A stretch of DNA of 64,000 bases from Variovorax boronicumulans (lineage in GTDB: Bacteria; Pseudomonadota; Gammaproteobacteria; Burkholderiales; Burkholderiaceae_C), in NCBI RefSeq assembly GCF_019352895.1, contig NZ_JAAAFX010000004.1, positions 984,714-1,048,713 on the forward strand, given 5' to 3'. Below are positions 1 through 8,656 of the stretch, piece after piece. Position 1 is the stretch's first letter; the number at the start of each line of letters is the position of its first letter. Both the position numbers and the translations under genes were made by a program. The notes beneath the pieces are model-generated. The model saw only the letters and a list, made by a program, of their open reading frames with translations, searched no databases and was not told the origin of the DNA.

Positions 1-372
1 GCAGCAACCGCCCCGGTCCGTACCGAGCGCGCGCCTCGCCCCGCCGCAGCCGCGCCAGCGGTGGCGAACAGCCAGCCGACCAACGGCCGCGGCGCCCTGC
101 CGAAGGTTCAGCCCTTTGAATTGCCCCTGGCACAGCTCGCCCAGGTGGCGGAAGGCTCGGGACTGCATTGGGTGAACTCCGACGCCGAGCGCGTGGCGCA
201 GGTTCGGGATGCCATCGCGGCGGAAATCAAGCCGATCCACGTGCCCCGCGAGCGCCCGCCCGTGCAGGTGCTGAACGAAGGCCCGCTGGTGCTGGTCGAA
301 ACGCGTCGGGACCTGGCCGCCACGGTGCTGCCTTTCGAACGCGCCGTGCACGAGGGCGACGCCGCCCGCTGA
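1..372 (+). CDS. rne: Ribonuclease E, C-terminal fragment (5' end outside window)
   Basis: The frame is open from the first base of the window to a TGA at 370-372, so this is the 3' end of a longer gene. The visible part begins Ala/Pro/Arg-rich, as in the disordered scaffold half of RNase E. It ends with the conserved tail seen in Burkholderiales RNase E proteins (ERPPVQVLNEGPLVLVETRR, about 25 residues before the end). RNase E is the membrane-associated endonuclease that starts mRNA decay and processes rRNA and tRNA; its catalytic half lies upstream and is not visible. A strong intrinsic terminator follows directly. The assignment rests on the tail motif and composition, since no catalytic residue can be seen. 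Confidence 0.75.
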   Translation, partial: AATAPVRTERAPRPAAAAPAVANSQPTNGRGALPKVQPFELPLAQLAQVAEGSGLHWVNSDAERVAQVRDAIAAEIKPIHVPRERPPVQVLNEGPLVLVETRRDLAATVLPFERAVHEGDAAR

Positions 373-422
373 CCGTCGCTTGCAGGGGCACCCGCGTGGG
401 GTGCACCCCTATGCCGACCCGG

Positions 423-460
423 ACGTCGGCCGCCTTCACCGGCGGCCGACGTTTTTTTTT
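423..460 (+). terminator. Intrinsic terminator of rne
   Basis: A perfect 12-bp GC-rich stem (423-434 with 441-452) and a 6-nt loop run into a series of nine T residues (452-460). It lies 50 bp after the rne stop codon and insulates rne from the exopolysaccharide operon. Confidence 0.93.
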
Positions 461-761
461 GTTTCGCCGCCAGCCGACGATCGGAACTCACAGCGCCGTC
501 GCCACACCCTTCGGGAAACATGTAGCAACAAGGTACTCAGTACTCTTGATGCGTCTTCGTACAAAAGTTCTACAAACGTATTTAGAATGTTGCATCGCAC
601 AACGTGTTGTCGGACGTGAAATAGTGCCGGTCCTCGGTCTCCTTACAAAATGAGTACCGTAGACTTACAGGACATACTAGAACAAATGTGTTCAAATTCT
701 TTCCTGTAGTATTAAAGCGTTACACTGCCACGCCGTAGGCAGAAACCCCAAGGGGATTCAC
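461..761. other. Long AT-rich non-coding leader before the exopolysaccharide operon
   Basis: About 300 bp without a gene between the rne terminator and the first exopolysaccharide gene. The stretch 520-720 is clearly more AT-rich than anything nearby, which suggests promoter and regulatory DNA. Several weak sigma-70-like pairs can be drawn (for example TTCGTA at 556 with TATTTA at 579), but none is convincing. A nested dyad lies at 666-708. The region ends in a good ribosome binding site (AGGGGA, 751-756) for the gene at 762. Confidence 0.6.
666..708. promoter_or_regulatory. Nested inverted repeats in the exopolysaccharide leader
   Basis: The outer arms TACAGGA (666-672) and TCCTGTA (702-708) are perfect complements. 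Inside them GAAC (680-683) and GTTC (690-693) form a second dyad with nearly the same centre (about 687). The arrangement could be a protein operator or a leader RNA hairpin. There is no T-run after it, so it is not an intrinsic terminator. Confidence 0.4.
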
Positions 762-1484
762 ATGTTTCGTACCGATTCGACTGCGCAAGGCCAACTGCTC
801 AGGCACCGCTCCTCCGGGCGCGGGGAGCCTGCACCCACGCCCATCGCCGCACAACCGAAGGGTCTGACGTTGCTGCAACGCGGCGTCAAACGAAGCGTCG
901 ACATCCTCGCGGCCCTGACCTTCTTCACCCTGTTCGGACCCATCTATCTGTGCGTGGCCCTGGCCGTCGCCATCAGCATGGGCCGACCGGTGCACTTCTT
1001 TCAAACCCGTCTGGGCGAAGGCGGCCAGCGCTTCAAGTTCTACAAGTTCCGTTCCATGGTGCGCAACTCCGAGAACATCCTCGACGAGTACCTGAGCAAG
1101 AACGACGTGGCCCGCACCCAGTGGGAGACCTTCCAGAAGCTCGAAGTGGACCCGCGCATCACGCCGCTGGGCCGCCTGATCCGCAAGCTGAGCCTGGACG
1201 AGCTGCCGCAGTTCTGGAACGTGCTCAAGGGCGACATGAGCCTGATCGGCCCGCGCCCCTGCATGGAACGCCAGCGCAGCCTCTATGGCAAGCACTGGGA
1301 TCACTATTGCGCGATGCGTCCCGGCATCACCGGCCTGTGGCAAGTGAGCGGCCGCAACCGGCTGTCCTATGCCCAGCGCGTCGAGCTCGATGCGCAGTAC
1401 GTGAACAACTGGTCGCTCTGGCTGGACATCAAGATCCTCGCCAAGACCGCAACGGCCGTGATCTCGGGCGAAGGCTCGCGCTGA
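762..1484 (+). CDS. Undecaprenyl-phosphate sugar-1-phosphate transferase (initiating enzyme of exopolysaccharide synthesis)
   Basis: A 240-residue bacterial sugar transferase (PF02397). It moves a sugar-1-phosphate from a nucleotide sugar onto undecaprenyl phosphate at the inner membrane face, the first step of repeat-unit assembly. An N-terminal membrane segment (about residues 45-70) is followed by the KFYKFRSM motif, the DELPQFWNVLKGDMSLIGPRP block and the RPGITGLWQVSGRN block, all typical of the family. It is the short form (ExoY/PglC size) and lacks the extra N-terminal membrane domain of WcaJ/WbaP. ATG 762 has AGGGGA six bases upstream. It heads the cluster running to 6303. The sugar is unknown; the fucose synthase next door supplies a later sugar or the side chain. 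Confidence 0.88.
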   Translation: MFRTDSTAQGQLLRHRSSGRGEPAPTPIAAQPKGLTLLQRGVKRSVDILAALTFFTLFGPIYLCVALAVAISMGRPVHFFQTRLGEGGQRFKFYKFRSMVRNSENILDEYLSKNDVARTQWETFQKLEVDPRITPLGRLIRKLSLDELPQFWNVLKGDMSLIGPRPCMERQRSLYGKHWDHYCAMRPGITGLWQVSGRNRLSYAQRVELDAQYVNNWSLWLDIKILAKTATAVISGEGSR

Positions 1485-1684
1485 ACGGACCCGGGTCCGA
1501 AACTGCGGCTCGGCCAGGGGCCGCAGCGCATATCGCTTCCGGCCTTGCGATAAACGAGGGATGATGCGGCGCAAGGCCCGTACCAACGGGTCGGACGGAG
1601 CGGTCGGTGCACTGCCCGGACCCGGTCCTTCCAAACCTTCTTTTTCCGACGACGGCCTCACAGCCAACCTATCTCAGAGACTCC

Positions 1685-2653
1685 ATGAACGCGCTTCGCA
1701 AAGGCATCTACGTGGCTGGCCATCGCGGCATGGTCGGGAGCGCCATCGTGCGCGCGCTCGAAGCCCGCGGGCACGAACGCATCATCACGCGCACCCACGC
1801 CGAACTCGACCTGACAGACCAGGCTGCGGTGCGCGACTTCTTCGCCACGGAAAAGCCCGACGCGGTGTACCTGGCCGCGGCCAAGGTGGGCGGCATCCAT
1901 GCCAACGCCACCTACCCCGCGGAGTTCCTCTACACGAACCTGATGCTCGAGGCCAATGTGGTCCACGAGGCCTGGCGCAGCGGCGTGACGCGGCTGCTGT
2001 TTCTCGGCTCGAGCTGCATCTATCCGCGGCTGGCGGCCCAGCCGATGGCCGAGGACGCATTGCTCACCGGCAAGCTCGAACCCACCAACGAGCCCTACGC
2101 CATCGCCAAGATCGCGGGCATCAAGCTCTGCGAGAGCTACAACCGCCAGTACGGCACCGACTACCGCAGCGTGATGCCGACCAACCTCTACGGGCCCGGC
2201 GACAACTACCACCCGGACAACAGCCACGTGCTGCCGGCGCTGATCCGCCGCTTCCACGAGGCACGGGAGGCCGCAGCGCCGTCGGTCGTGATCTGGGGCA
2301 CCGGCACGCCCAAGCGCGAGTTCCTCTATGTGGACGACATGGCCGCGGCCTGCGTGCACGTCATGGACCTGCCGCAGGACCGCTACGCGGCCTGCACCGA
2401 GCCGATGAACAGCCACATCAACGTCGGCAGCGGTGAAGACCTGTCAATCGCCGAGCTGGCGCAACTGGTCGGCGACGTGGTCGGCTACGGCGGCCAGATC
2501 CAGTGCGACGCCAGCAAGCCCGACGGCGCGCCGCGCAAGCTGCTGGACATCTCGCGCGTCCGCGCGCTGGGCTGGGCCCCACGCGTCGGCCTGCGCGAAG
2601 GCATCGCACGCGCCTACCAGGACTTCCTGGCGCACGAGCGCGTGGCCGCCTGA
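1685..2653 (+). CDS. fcl: GDP-L-fucose synthase
   Basis: A 322-residue short-chain dehydrogenase of the GDP-L-fucose synthase (WcaG/Fcl) type. It performs the NADPH-dependent epimerisation and reduction of GDP-4-keto-6-deoxymannose to GDP-L-fucose. The N-terminal nucleotide-binding motif is [12 protein letters not shown]. The serine block GSSCIYP and the Tyr-x3-Lys pair in [10 protein letters not shown] are intact, and the family signature [12 protein letters not shown] is present. ATG 1685 gives the usual N terminus; the open frame continues upstream without family similarity. The partner enzyme GDP-mannose 4,6-dehydratase (gmd) is not in this window, so the substrate must be made elsewhere. 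Confidence 0.92.
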   Translation: MNALRKGIYVAGHRGMVGSAIVRALEARGHERIITRTHAELDLTDQAAVRDFFATEKPDAVYLAAAKVGGIHANATYPAEFLYTNLMLEANVVHEAWRSGVTRLLFLGSSCIYPRLAAQPMAEDALLTGKLEPTNEPYAIAKIAGIKLCESYNRQYGTDYRSVMPTNLYGPGDNYHPDNSHVLPALIRRFHEAREAAAPSVVIWGTGTPKREFLYVDDMAAACVHVMDLPQDRYAACTEPMNSHINVGSGEDLSIAELAQLVGDVVGYGGQIQCDASKPDGAPRKLLDISRVRALGWAPRVGLREGIARAYQDFLAHERVAA

Positions 2654-2676
2654 TACAGCCACGCCCCTGCCCGTCC

Positions 2677-3657
2677 ATGCACGCAGCCACCTCGCTCTCC
2701 CTGATCCCGCCCGGCACCGGCGGGGTGCGCGACTACGCCGCCATCGTCGGCGGTTCGATCCGTGCACCGGTGCGCGAGCTGTCGGCCCAGACCGACACGC
2801 GCGGCTGGTCGGGCGACGTGCTGCTGCTGCACTTCAGCGGCTACGGCTATCACAAGCGGGGCGTTCCCTCCTGGTTGCTCGAGGAGCTGACGAGCCTGCG
2901 CGAGCGCTTTCGCGTGTTCGGCGTGGTTTTTCACGAACTCTATGCGTCCGGACCGCCCTGGCGCTCGGCCTTCTGGCTGAGCGGCATGCAGCGGCGCATC
3001 GCGCGCGAACTGGCCGGCCAGGCCGACTTCTGGCTCACCAACCGCGAGCTCGCGGGGCAATGGCTGCGCGAACAGGCGCCCGAGGCACCGCACCGCGTGC
3101 TGCCCGTGTTCTCGAACGTGGGCGAGCCCGCCGCGGCCGACCATGAACGCGAAGCATCCATTGTGGTCTTCGGCAGCGCCGGCATCCGCGCGCCGGCCTA
3201 TGCCTGGAACGACGGCGAGATCTTCCGCTTTGCCAAACGACATGGCCTGCGCATCGACGACATCGGCGCCCCGCTGCAGGACGCGGCGCTGTCGAGTCGC
3301 CTGGCCCAGGAAGGTGTGCGCGTGCGCGGCATGCTGCCGGCCGCACAGGTCAGCCAGGCGCTCTCGAACGCGCGCCACGGCGTGCTCGCCTATCCGGCCG
3401 ACTACGTGGGCAAGAGCGGCATCTTCGCCGCCTACGCATCGCATGGCACCTGCCCGATCCTGCTCTGGAAAGGCCTGGCGCCCCACGACGGCATGCAACC
3501 CAACGTCGAGTACGCCGCCGGCTTCGACGCGCTGGAGCGCCGCCCGGCGCTCGACCCGCGCGCGATCGGCCGCGCGGCACGCCTCTGGTATGAACCGCAC
3601 TGCATCGCAGCCCATGCCGCGGCCCTGCAGGCATTGAGCAGCGAGACCCGCGCATGA
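2677..3657 (+). CDS. Putative glycosyltransferase of the exopolysaccharide cluster
   Basis: A 326-residue soluble protein without a signal peptide. I do not recognise a close family. The layout resembles a GT-B glycosyltransferase: an N-terminal half with HFSGYGYHKRGVP and VVFHELYASG, then a C-terminal half starting at VVFGSAGIRAPAY with a region (LSNARHGVLAYPADYVGKSG) where retaining GT-B enzymes bind the donor. The usual EX7E motif is not clear. It lies 23 bp after fcl and its stop codon overlaps the next start (ATGA, 3654-3657), so it is translated with the cluster. Transfer of a sugar to the lipid-linked repeat unit is inferred from context. Confidence 0.55.
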   Translation: MHAATSLSLIPPGTGGVRDYAAIVGGSIRAPVRELSAQTDTRGWSGDVLLLHFSGYGYHKRGVPSWLLEELTSLRERFRVFGVVFHELYASGPPWRSAFWLSGMQRRIARELAGQADFWLTNRELAGQWLREQAPEAPHRVLPVFSNVGEPAAADHEREASIVVFGSAGIRAPAYAWNDGEIFRFAKRHGLRIDDIGAPLQDAALSSRLAQEGVRVRGMLPAAQVSQALSNARHGVLAYPADYVGKSGIFAAYASHGTCPILLWKGLAPHDGMQPNVEYAAGFDALERRPALDPRAIGRAARLWYEPHCIAAHAAALQALSSETRA

Positions 3658-5021
3658 AACAGGCCGCCCTGCCGTCGATGCCGATGCCGGCCCGCGTGGC
3701 CGCTCGCCCTGCGAGCCGGTCGGCCGCGCTCAGCCCCGTCGGCCGGATGTTCATCGCGGTGCTGCTGATCGTCGTGTTCGAAGGCGCGATCCGCAAATGG
3801 GTGGCGTCCTCGGCCACGCTGCCGCTGATCCTGTTGCGTGACCTGCTGGCGCTGGCCGTGATCGTCCATGCGACCTGGGCCGGCCATCTGCATCGCTTTG
3901 CCAAGGTCACGGTCCCGCTGCTGATCTGGTCCTGCTGCGTGATCGCATGGGGACTGGTGCAGATGGTGGCCGGCGAGAGCTCGCCGATCGTATTCGTGAT
4001 CGGCATGCGCTTCTGGCTGCTCTACCTCTGGTTCGGCGTGGCCGCCGCCGCGGCGATGAACGCGGCCGACTACCGCGCGGCCGTGCGAATGGCGGTCATG
4101 ACCCTGCTGATACTCACGCCACTGGCCGTGCTGCAGCACTATTCGCCGCCAGGTGCCACCATCAACCGCCAGCTCGACGGCGACGAGAACTCGGTGTTCG
4201 TGGTGATTGCCGGCGTGGTGCGGACCACAGGCACCTTCAGCTTCACCTCCGGCTACGCGACCTACCTGATCATGATCGCGCCGCTGGTCTTCGGCCTGAT
4301 GGCCGCAACCAAGCGAAACAAGCGGCAACGCCTCTTCAGCCTCGCGGGCTTCGGCGCCTTCCTGGTCTGCAGCATGGTGAGCGGCTCGCGTGCAGCGGTG
4401 CTCTCGGCAGGCTTCATGCTGGCCGCCTACCTGGGCGCACGGTTCCTGTTCGCCAAAGGCCGCGACAAGCCCGCGGCGCTGGGCGAGGTGCTGGTGGCCT
4501 GCATGCTGACCGCCGTCTTCGTCTTCTTTCTTTCGGATGCGGTGCAGGTGACGCAGCAACGCTTCGAACAGGCCGCCGGCGGCGAGGACTTCTTTGACCG
4601 ATTGCTGGCGACCTTCGTCGGCGAGCCGAACGTGCTGCGTGCCGGGACTTGGCTGGGCAGTGGCCTGGGCGCGGGCTCGAACCTCGCGGCATCATTGAAG
4701 TCCGGTGCGGACAATTTCGGGCTGGCCGAATCGGAGACCGGGCGCATCCTGCTCGAAGGCGGCCTGCTGGGCTTTGCCTTCATTGCCCTCAAGGTGCTGG
4801 TGCTGGCGGCCTGTTTCTACCACAGCGTGCGCCTCTCGGCCCGGCGCCACTCACCTTTCCCGGTGCTGCTGTGGCTCACGCTGGTGATCGCGCTCATGAC
4901 GTGGCAAGCCATCGGCCAGCTCACCGCCAATGCCTTGCTGGGCCTGTTGATCGGTTACTTCCTGCTGGTGTTCCGTTACCCTTCGAACGACTTCTTCCCG
5001 ATGCGATCGCCCTCCCAGTGA
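3654..5021 (+). CDS. Wzy-like polymerase / O-antigen ligase family membrane protein
   Basis: A 455-residue polytopic membrane protein with about ten hydrophobic segments. It has a long periplasmic loop in the second half (about residues 295-365) carrying the stretch FVGEPNVLRAGTWLGSGLGAG followed by an ESETG motif, as in the Wzy/WaaL superfamily. Such proteins polymerise undecaprenyl-linked repeat units or ligate them to an acceptor in the periplasm. Its start overlaps the previous stop by 4 bp. Because the cluster encodes a Wza/Wzc export pair, polymerase is more likely than ligase, but sequence alone does not separate the two. No Wzx flippase gene is seen next to it. Confidence 0.75.
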   Translation: MKQAALPSMPMPARVAARPASRSAALSPVGRMFIAVLLIVVFEGAIRKWVASSATLPLILLRDLLALAVIVHATWAGHLHRFAKVTVPLLIWSCCVIAWGLVQMVAGESSPIVFVIGMRFWLLYLWFGVAAAAAMNAADYRAAVRMAVMTLLILTPLAVLQHYSPPGATINRQLDGDENSVFVVIAGVVRTTGTFSFTSGYATYLIMIAPLVFGLMAATKRNKRQRLFSLAGFGAFLVCSMVSGSRAAVLSAGFMLAAYLGARFLFAKGRDKPAALGEVLVACMLTAVFVFFLSDAVQVTQQRFEQAAGGEDFFDRLLATFVGEPNVLRAGTWLGSGLGAGSNLAASLKSGADNFGLAESETGRILLEGGLLGFAFIALKVLVLAACFYHSVRLSARRHSPFPVLLWLTLVIALMTWQAIGQLTANALLGLLIGYFLLVFRYPSNDFFPMRSPSQ

Positions 5022-5070
5022 GTTGCTGCCGCGACGGATGCCGACCCGGCCTGTCCCTTCCTTCGCACCG

Positions 5071-6303
5071 ATGAAACTTCTCGTCTACGGCATCAACTTC
5101 GCACCCGAACTCACTGGCATCGGCAAATACAGCGGCGAAATGGTGGCGTGGCTGACCGCCCGCGGGCACGACGTGCGCGTGATCACGGCACCGCCCTACT
5201 ACCCCGAGTGGAAGGTGCGCGAAGGCTACAGCGCGACGCGTTACACCCGCGAGACATGGCACGGCGCGCAGGTGTTTCGCACGCCGCTGTGGGTGCCCAC
5301 CAAGGTCAATGGCCTGCGCCGCCTGCTGCACCTGGCCAGCTTCGCGCTGGCCAGCGTTCCCGCCTTGCTGGCCCAGTGGCGCTGGAAGCCCGACGTGATC
5401 TGGATGACCGAGCCACCGCTGTTCTGCACCCCGGCCGGCCTGGCCTTCGCGCGGCTGCGCTCTGGCAGGGCCTGGCTGCACATCCAGGACTACGAGGTCG
5501 ATGCAGCCTTCGAACTGGGGCTGCTCAGGGGCGCACGGCTGCGGGCCTTCGTGAGCGGCGCCGAACGCTGGCTGCTGGGCCGCTTCGATCGCGTCTCCAC
5601 CATCTCCCAGCGCATGCTCGAGCGCGCCAGCGCCAAGGGCGTGCCGGCCACGCGCCTGCTGTCCTTTCCCAATTGGGCCGACATCTCGGCCGTCCGGCCG
5701 CTGGCGAGCCCGAGCCCCTACCGCACCGAGCTCGGCATCGCCGACGATGCCGTGGTCGCGCTCTACGCGGGCAACATGGGCGCCAAGCAGGGCCTCGAAC
5801 TGCTGGCCGAACTCGCACTCCAGTTGCGCGCACGGCCCGATATCGTGTTCGTCTTCTGCGGCGGCGGTGCCGGGCGGGACGCGCTGAGGGCGCGTTGCGC
5901 CGGGCTCGACAGCGTGCGCTTCATCGACCTGCAACCGGTCGAGCGCCTGGGCGACCTGCTGGGGCTGGCCGACGTCCATCTGCTGCCGCAGCGCGCCGAT
6001 GCGGCCGACCTGGTCATGCCCTCGAAGCTCACCGGCATGCTCAGCAGCGGCCGGCCGGTGCTCGCCGGCGCACGGCCCGAGACGGAGCTGGGCCAGGTGG
6101 TGGCGCAATGCGGGCGCATCGTGCCGCCCGAAGATGCGCCGGCTTTTGCCGAAGCCCTGCTGCAGTTGGCCGCAGACCCCGTGCTGCGCCGCGAACTCGG
6201 CCTGCGCGCCCGTCGCTATGCCGAAGAACGCCTGGACCGCGATGCGGTGCTCGCGCGTTTCGAACGTGACCTGCAGGACTGCATCGGCCCGCGCAAAGAC
6301 TGA
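5071..6303 (+). CDS. WcaI-type glycosyltransferase (GT4)
   Basis: A 410-residue GT-B glycosyltransferase of the colanic-acid WcaI type. The start MKLLVYGINFAPELTGIGKY is the family N terminus, so ATG 5071 is chosen over the TTG at 5023, which has no family support. PPYYPEWKV follows. The second domain begins at VVALYAGNMGAKQGLELL, and the donor-site region reads LPQRADAADLVMPSKLTGML. Enzymes of this family add a sugar to the lipid-linked repeat unit on the cytoplasmic side. It is the last gene of the forward cluster and ends at a strong bidirectional terminator. Confidence 0.85.
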   Translation: MKLLVYGINFAPELTGIGKYSGEMVAWLTARGHDVRVITAPPYYPEWKVREGYSATRYTRETWHGAQVFRTPLWVPTKVNGLRRLLHLASFALASVPALLAQWRWKPDVIWMTEPPLFCTPAGLAFARLRSGRAWLHIQDYEVDAAFELGLLRGARLRAFVSGAERWLLGRFDRVSTISQRMLERASAKGVPATRLLSFPNWADISAVRPLASPSPYRTELGIADDAVVALYAGNMGAKQGLELLAELALQLRARPDIVFVFCGGGAGRDALRARCAGLDSVRFIDLQPVERLGDLLGLADVHLLPQRADAADLVMPSKLTGMLSSGRPVLAGARPETELGQVVAQCGRIVPPEDAPAFAEALLQLAADPVLRRELGLRARRYAEERLDRDAVLARFERDLQDCIGPRKD

Positions 6304-6316
6304 CGGCCTTGACCCA

Positions 6317-6348
6317 TGAAAAAACCGCCCCGAGAGGCGGTTTTTTCA
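6317..6348. terminator. Bidirectional terminator between the two exopolysaccharide operons
   Basis: A 13-bp stem (6317-6329 with 6336-6348) has an A-run on its left and a T-run on its right, so either strand forms a hairpin followed by U residues. It sits between the convergent WcaI-type gene and wzc and serves both. Confidence 0.92.
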
Positions 6349-6381
6349 TTCGCGTCGATGGGGCATGTCGCCCCTCGCGTC

Positions 6382-8637
6382 TCACTGCTCGTCGGGCAGG
6401 ATGCTGTCGTAGTTGTAGTTGGTGTAGCGGTAGCGCCCGTACTTGTAGGGCGTGTAGGCGCGACGTTCGACGTCCATGGCGTTGAGCAGCACACCGGTCG
6501 CCGCGCGGCCGCCGAGGGCCAGGCGACGCGTGCTCTCCTTCAATTCGCCCATGGTCGACTGGTCGGCGCGCGCCACCAGCAGCACCGTGCCGGCATGCAT
6601 CGCCACCGTCATCGTGTCGGCCGCCACCAGCACCGGCGGCGTGTCGATCACGATCAGGTCGTAGAGCTCGGAGAGCTTCTCCAGCGTGGACTTGAACGAC
6701 TCCGACACCAGCAGTTCCGACGGATTCGGCGGCAGCTGGCCGGTGGCCAGGAAGTCGAGATCGGGCACCACCTGGCGGTGCACGGTCTGCTGCACCGTCA
6801 GGCTGCCGGCGATCAGTTCCGACAGGCCGCCATGGCGCTGCAGACCGAAGTACTGGTGCGCATGGCCGCGCCGCAGGTCGGCGTCGATCAGCAGCGTGCG
6901 CTTGCCCGCGGCCGCCATCAGGGCCGCGAAGTTGGCCGTGACGAAACTCTTGCCCACGCCGGGCGTGGCGCCGGTGATCAGCACCCGGTTGTTGGGCGAC
7001 TCGAGCATCGCGAACTGCATGGCGGTACGCAGGCTGCGCAGGCTTTCCACCGCCGGATCGTCCGGGTGCTCGATGGCCAGCAGGCGCACGCCGGTGGCAC
7101 CGGTCAAGCGGCGCTTGGCGATCGCGTCCTGTGCGCCGCTCAACGGAATGGTGGAGAACACCGGCAGCCCGCTGTGGCTCTCGACCTCATGCGGATCGCG
7201 GATGCGCTGCTCAATGAAGGCATTGCGCAGGTAGGCGGCCACGATGCCGAGGAACAGGCCCAACGCCAGCGCGGCACCGACGATGACCGAGCGACGCGGC
7301 TTGACCGGCAGGGTCGGCACCAGGGCCTCGTCGAGCACGCGCACGTTGCCGACCTTGCCTTCCTTCACCAGGCGCAACTGCAGTGCGTTGTTCAGCAGCG
7401 ACTGGTACAGCTCGGTGTTGACCTTGACGTCGCGCTCCATGCGCACGGCTTCCTGCTGGATGGCCGGCAGCCCCTTGATGCGGGTCTGGATGTTGCCGAT
7501 GTCGCGCTGCAAGGCGGCGATCTGCGCATCGAGCGTCTGCACCGAAGGATGCTCGGCGGTGAAGCGGCTCTCGAGCTCGCGGCGGCGCTGCTGGGCTTCG
7601 AGCAACTTGCTCTGGCGGTCTACCGCTTCACCCAGCACGGCCGTCGCTTCTTCGCCGAAGGCGACGGTGGCCTTCTGGTTGCGAAAGCGGTTGTAGATTT
7701 CTTCGGAGGCTTCGAGCTGGCGCTTGAACTGCGGCAGTTGCACGTCGAGGAAGGTCAGCGTCTTCTGTGCCTCGGCCGCCTTGCGCTCGATATTCTGGCG
7801 CACGTACTGGGCGCCGACGGCGTTGAGCACACGCGTGATCTGGAACGGGTTGGCGCCGCGCGTCGACACCTCGATGATGCCCGACTGCTTGCCGCGCTCG
7901 GTCAGCGCCAGGCCGGCCTGCACCTCGGCCACGATGCCGGATTTGCGATGACGGACCAGGTCGAACTCCGCACCCGCCTTGCCGGACAGCCGGTCGATCA
8001 TGAGCTCGATCGCGCCCTCATCGGTCTGGGCCTTCAGCAACGTGCCGACGGTGCCCTCGAGCGGCGTCGCCAGGCGTGGATTCGTCAGGCTGTACTGGCC
8101 GCCGCCCTGGGCCGTCACGCGGAATTCCGAACCCTCCATCGCTTCGGGAACGTCGAAGCTCGAGGCGACGATCTGCTCGGTGCCCGAGACATAGCCCTTC
8201 ATGCCCAGGAAGCCCGGGTCCGACAGCCCGTTCGAGCGGCGCGCCATCCAGCCGCCGATGTAGGGAATGTAGCGCGGGGCGCTGGTGATGTAGAGCTTGC
8301 TCGCCTCGACCGCGGGGGCCACCACCATGCGCGAACGGATGATCTCCATCTCGGCGCTGGTCGGCGTGCGCAAGTCGAACAGGCCGGCCGCTTCGTTGAG
8401 CACACCCTTGGAGTTGTTTCCACTGCCATCTTCGACCTGCACCACCACGGCGGTCTCGTAGACCGGCCGCGCCAGCAAGGCATAGACGATGCCGATGCCC
8501 AGCACCACGAGCGTGATCGCGAGGATCATCCACTTCTGCGTGCGCAGCACATCGACGTAGCGACCGAAGTCCGCATCGCCGCCGCCCTCGCTGGCCATCG
8601 GCAGATCGGTGTTGGAATAGGGAGTGGGGGAATTCAT
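6382..8637 (-). CDS. Polysaccharide co-polymerase / tyrosine autokinase (Wzc-like)
   Basis: A 751-residue inner-membrane protein with a Wzz domain and a BY-kinase domain. The first membrane segment is near residues 37-57 (MILAITLVVLGIGIVYALL). A long periplasmic coiled-coil region follows, then the second membrane segment near 455-480. The cytoplasmic kinase shows Walker A GATPGVGKS, Walker A' LLIDADLRRG and Walker B LIVIDTPP. The C terminus holds a tyrosine cluster (seven Tyr within about 17 residues), the autophosphorylation tail. It works with Wza to control chain length and export. It follows wza by 19 bp. No low-molecular-weight tyrosine phosphatase (Wzb) lies in the operon. wzc is a fitting name, but orthology is not proven. 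Confidence 0.92.
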   Translation of the reverse strand: MNSPTPYSNTDLPMASEGGGDADFGRYVDVLRTQKWMILAITLVVLGIGIVYALLARPVYETAVVVQVEDGSGNNSKGVLNEAAGLFDLRTPTSAEMEIIRSRMVVAPAVEASKLYITSAPRYIPYIGGWMARRSNGLSDPGFLGMKGYVSGTEQIVASSFDVPEAMEGSEFRVTAQGGGQYSLTNPRLATPLEGTVGTLLKAQTDEGAIELMIDRLSGKAGAEFDLVRHRKSGIVAEVQAGLALTERGKQSGIIEVSTRGANPFQITRVLNAVGAQYVRQNIERKAAEAQKTLTFLDVQLPQFKRQLEASEEIYNRFRNQKATVAFGEEATAVLGEAVDRQSKLLEAQQRRRELESRFTAEHPSVQTLDAQIAALQRDIGNIQTRIKGLPAIQQEAVRMERDVKVNTELYQSLLNNALQLRLVKEGKVGNVRVLDEALVPTLPVKPRRSVIVGAALALGLFLGIVAAYLRNAFIEQRIRDPHEVESHSGLPVFSTIPLSGAQDAIAKRRLTGATGVRLLAIEHPDDPAVESLRSLRTAMQFAMLESPNNRVLITGATPGVGKSFVTANFAALMAAAGKRTLLIDADLRRGHAHQYFGLQRHGGLSELIAGSLTVQQTVHRQVVPDLDFLATGQLPPNPSELLVSESFKSTLEKLSELYDLIVIDTPPVLVAADTMTVAMHAGTVLLVARADQSTMGELKESTRRLALGGRAATGVLLNAMDVERRAYTPYKYGRYRYTNYNYDSILPDEQ

Positions 8638-8656
8638 CGGCTGGATACTCTGGAAA

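Noticed and set aside
728..740. Possible ops/JUMPstart element before the exopolysaccharide operon
   Set aside because: CGCCGTAGGCAG only partly resembles GGCGGTAG and the flanking context does not fit.
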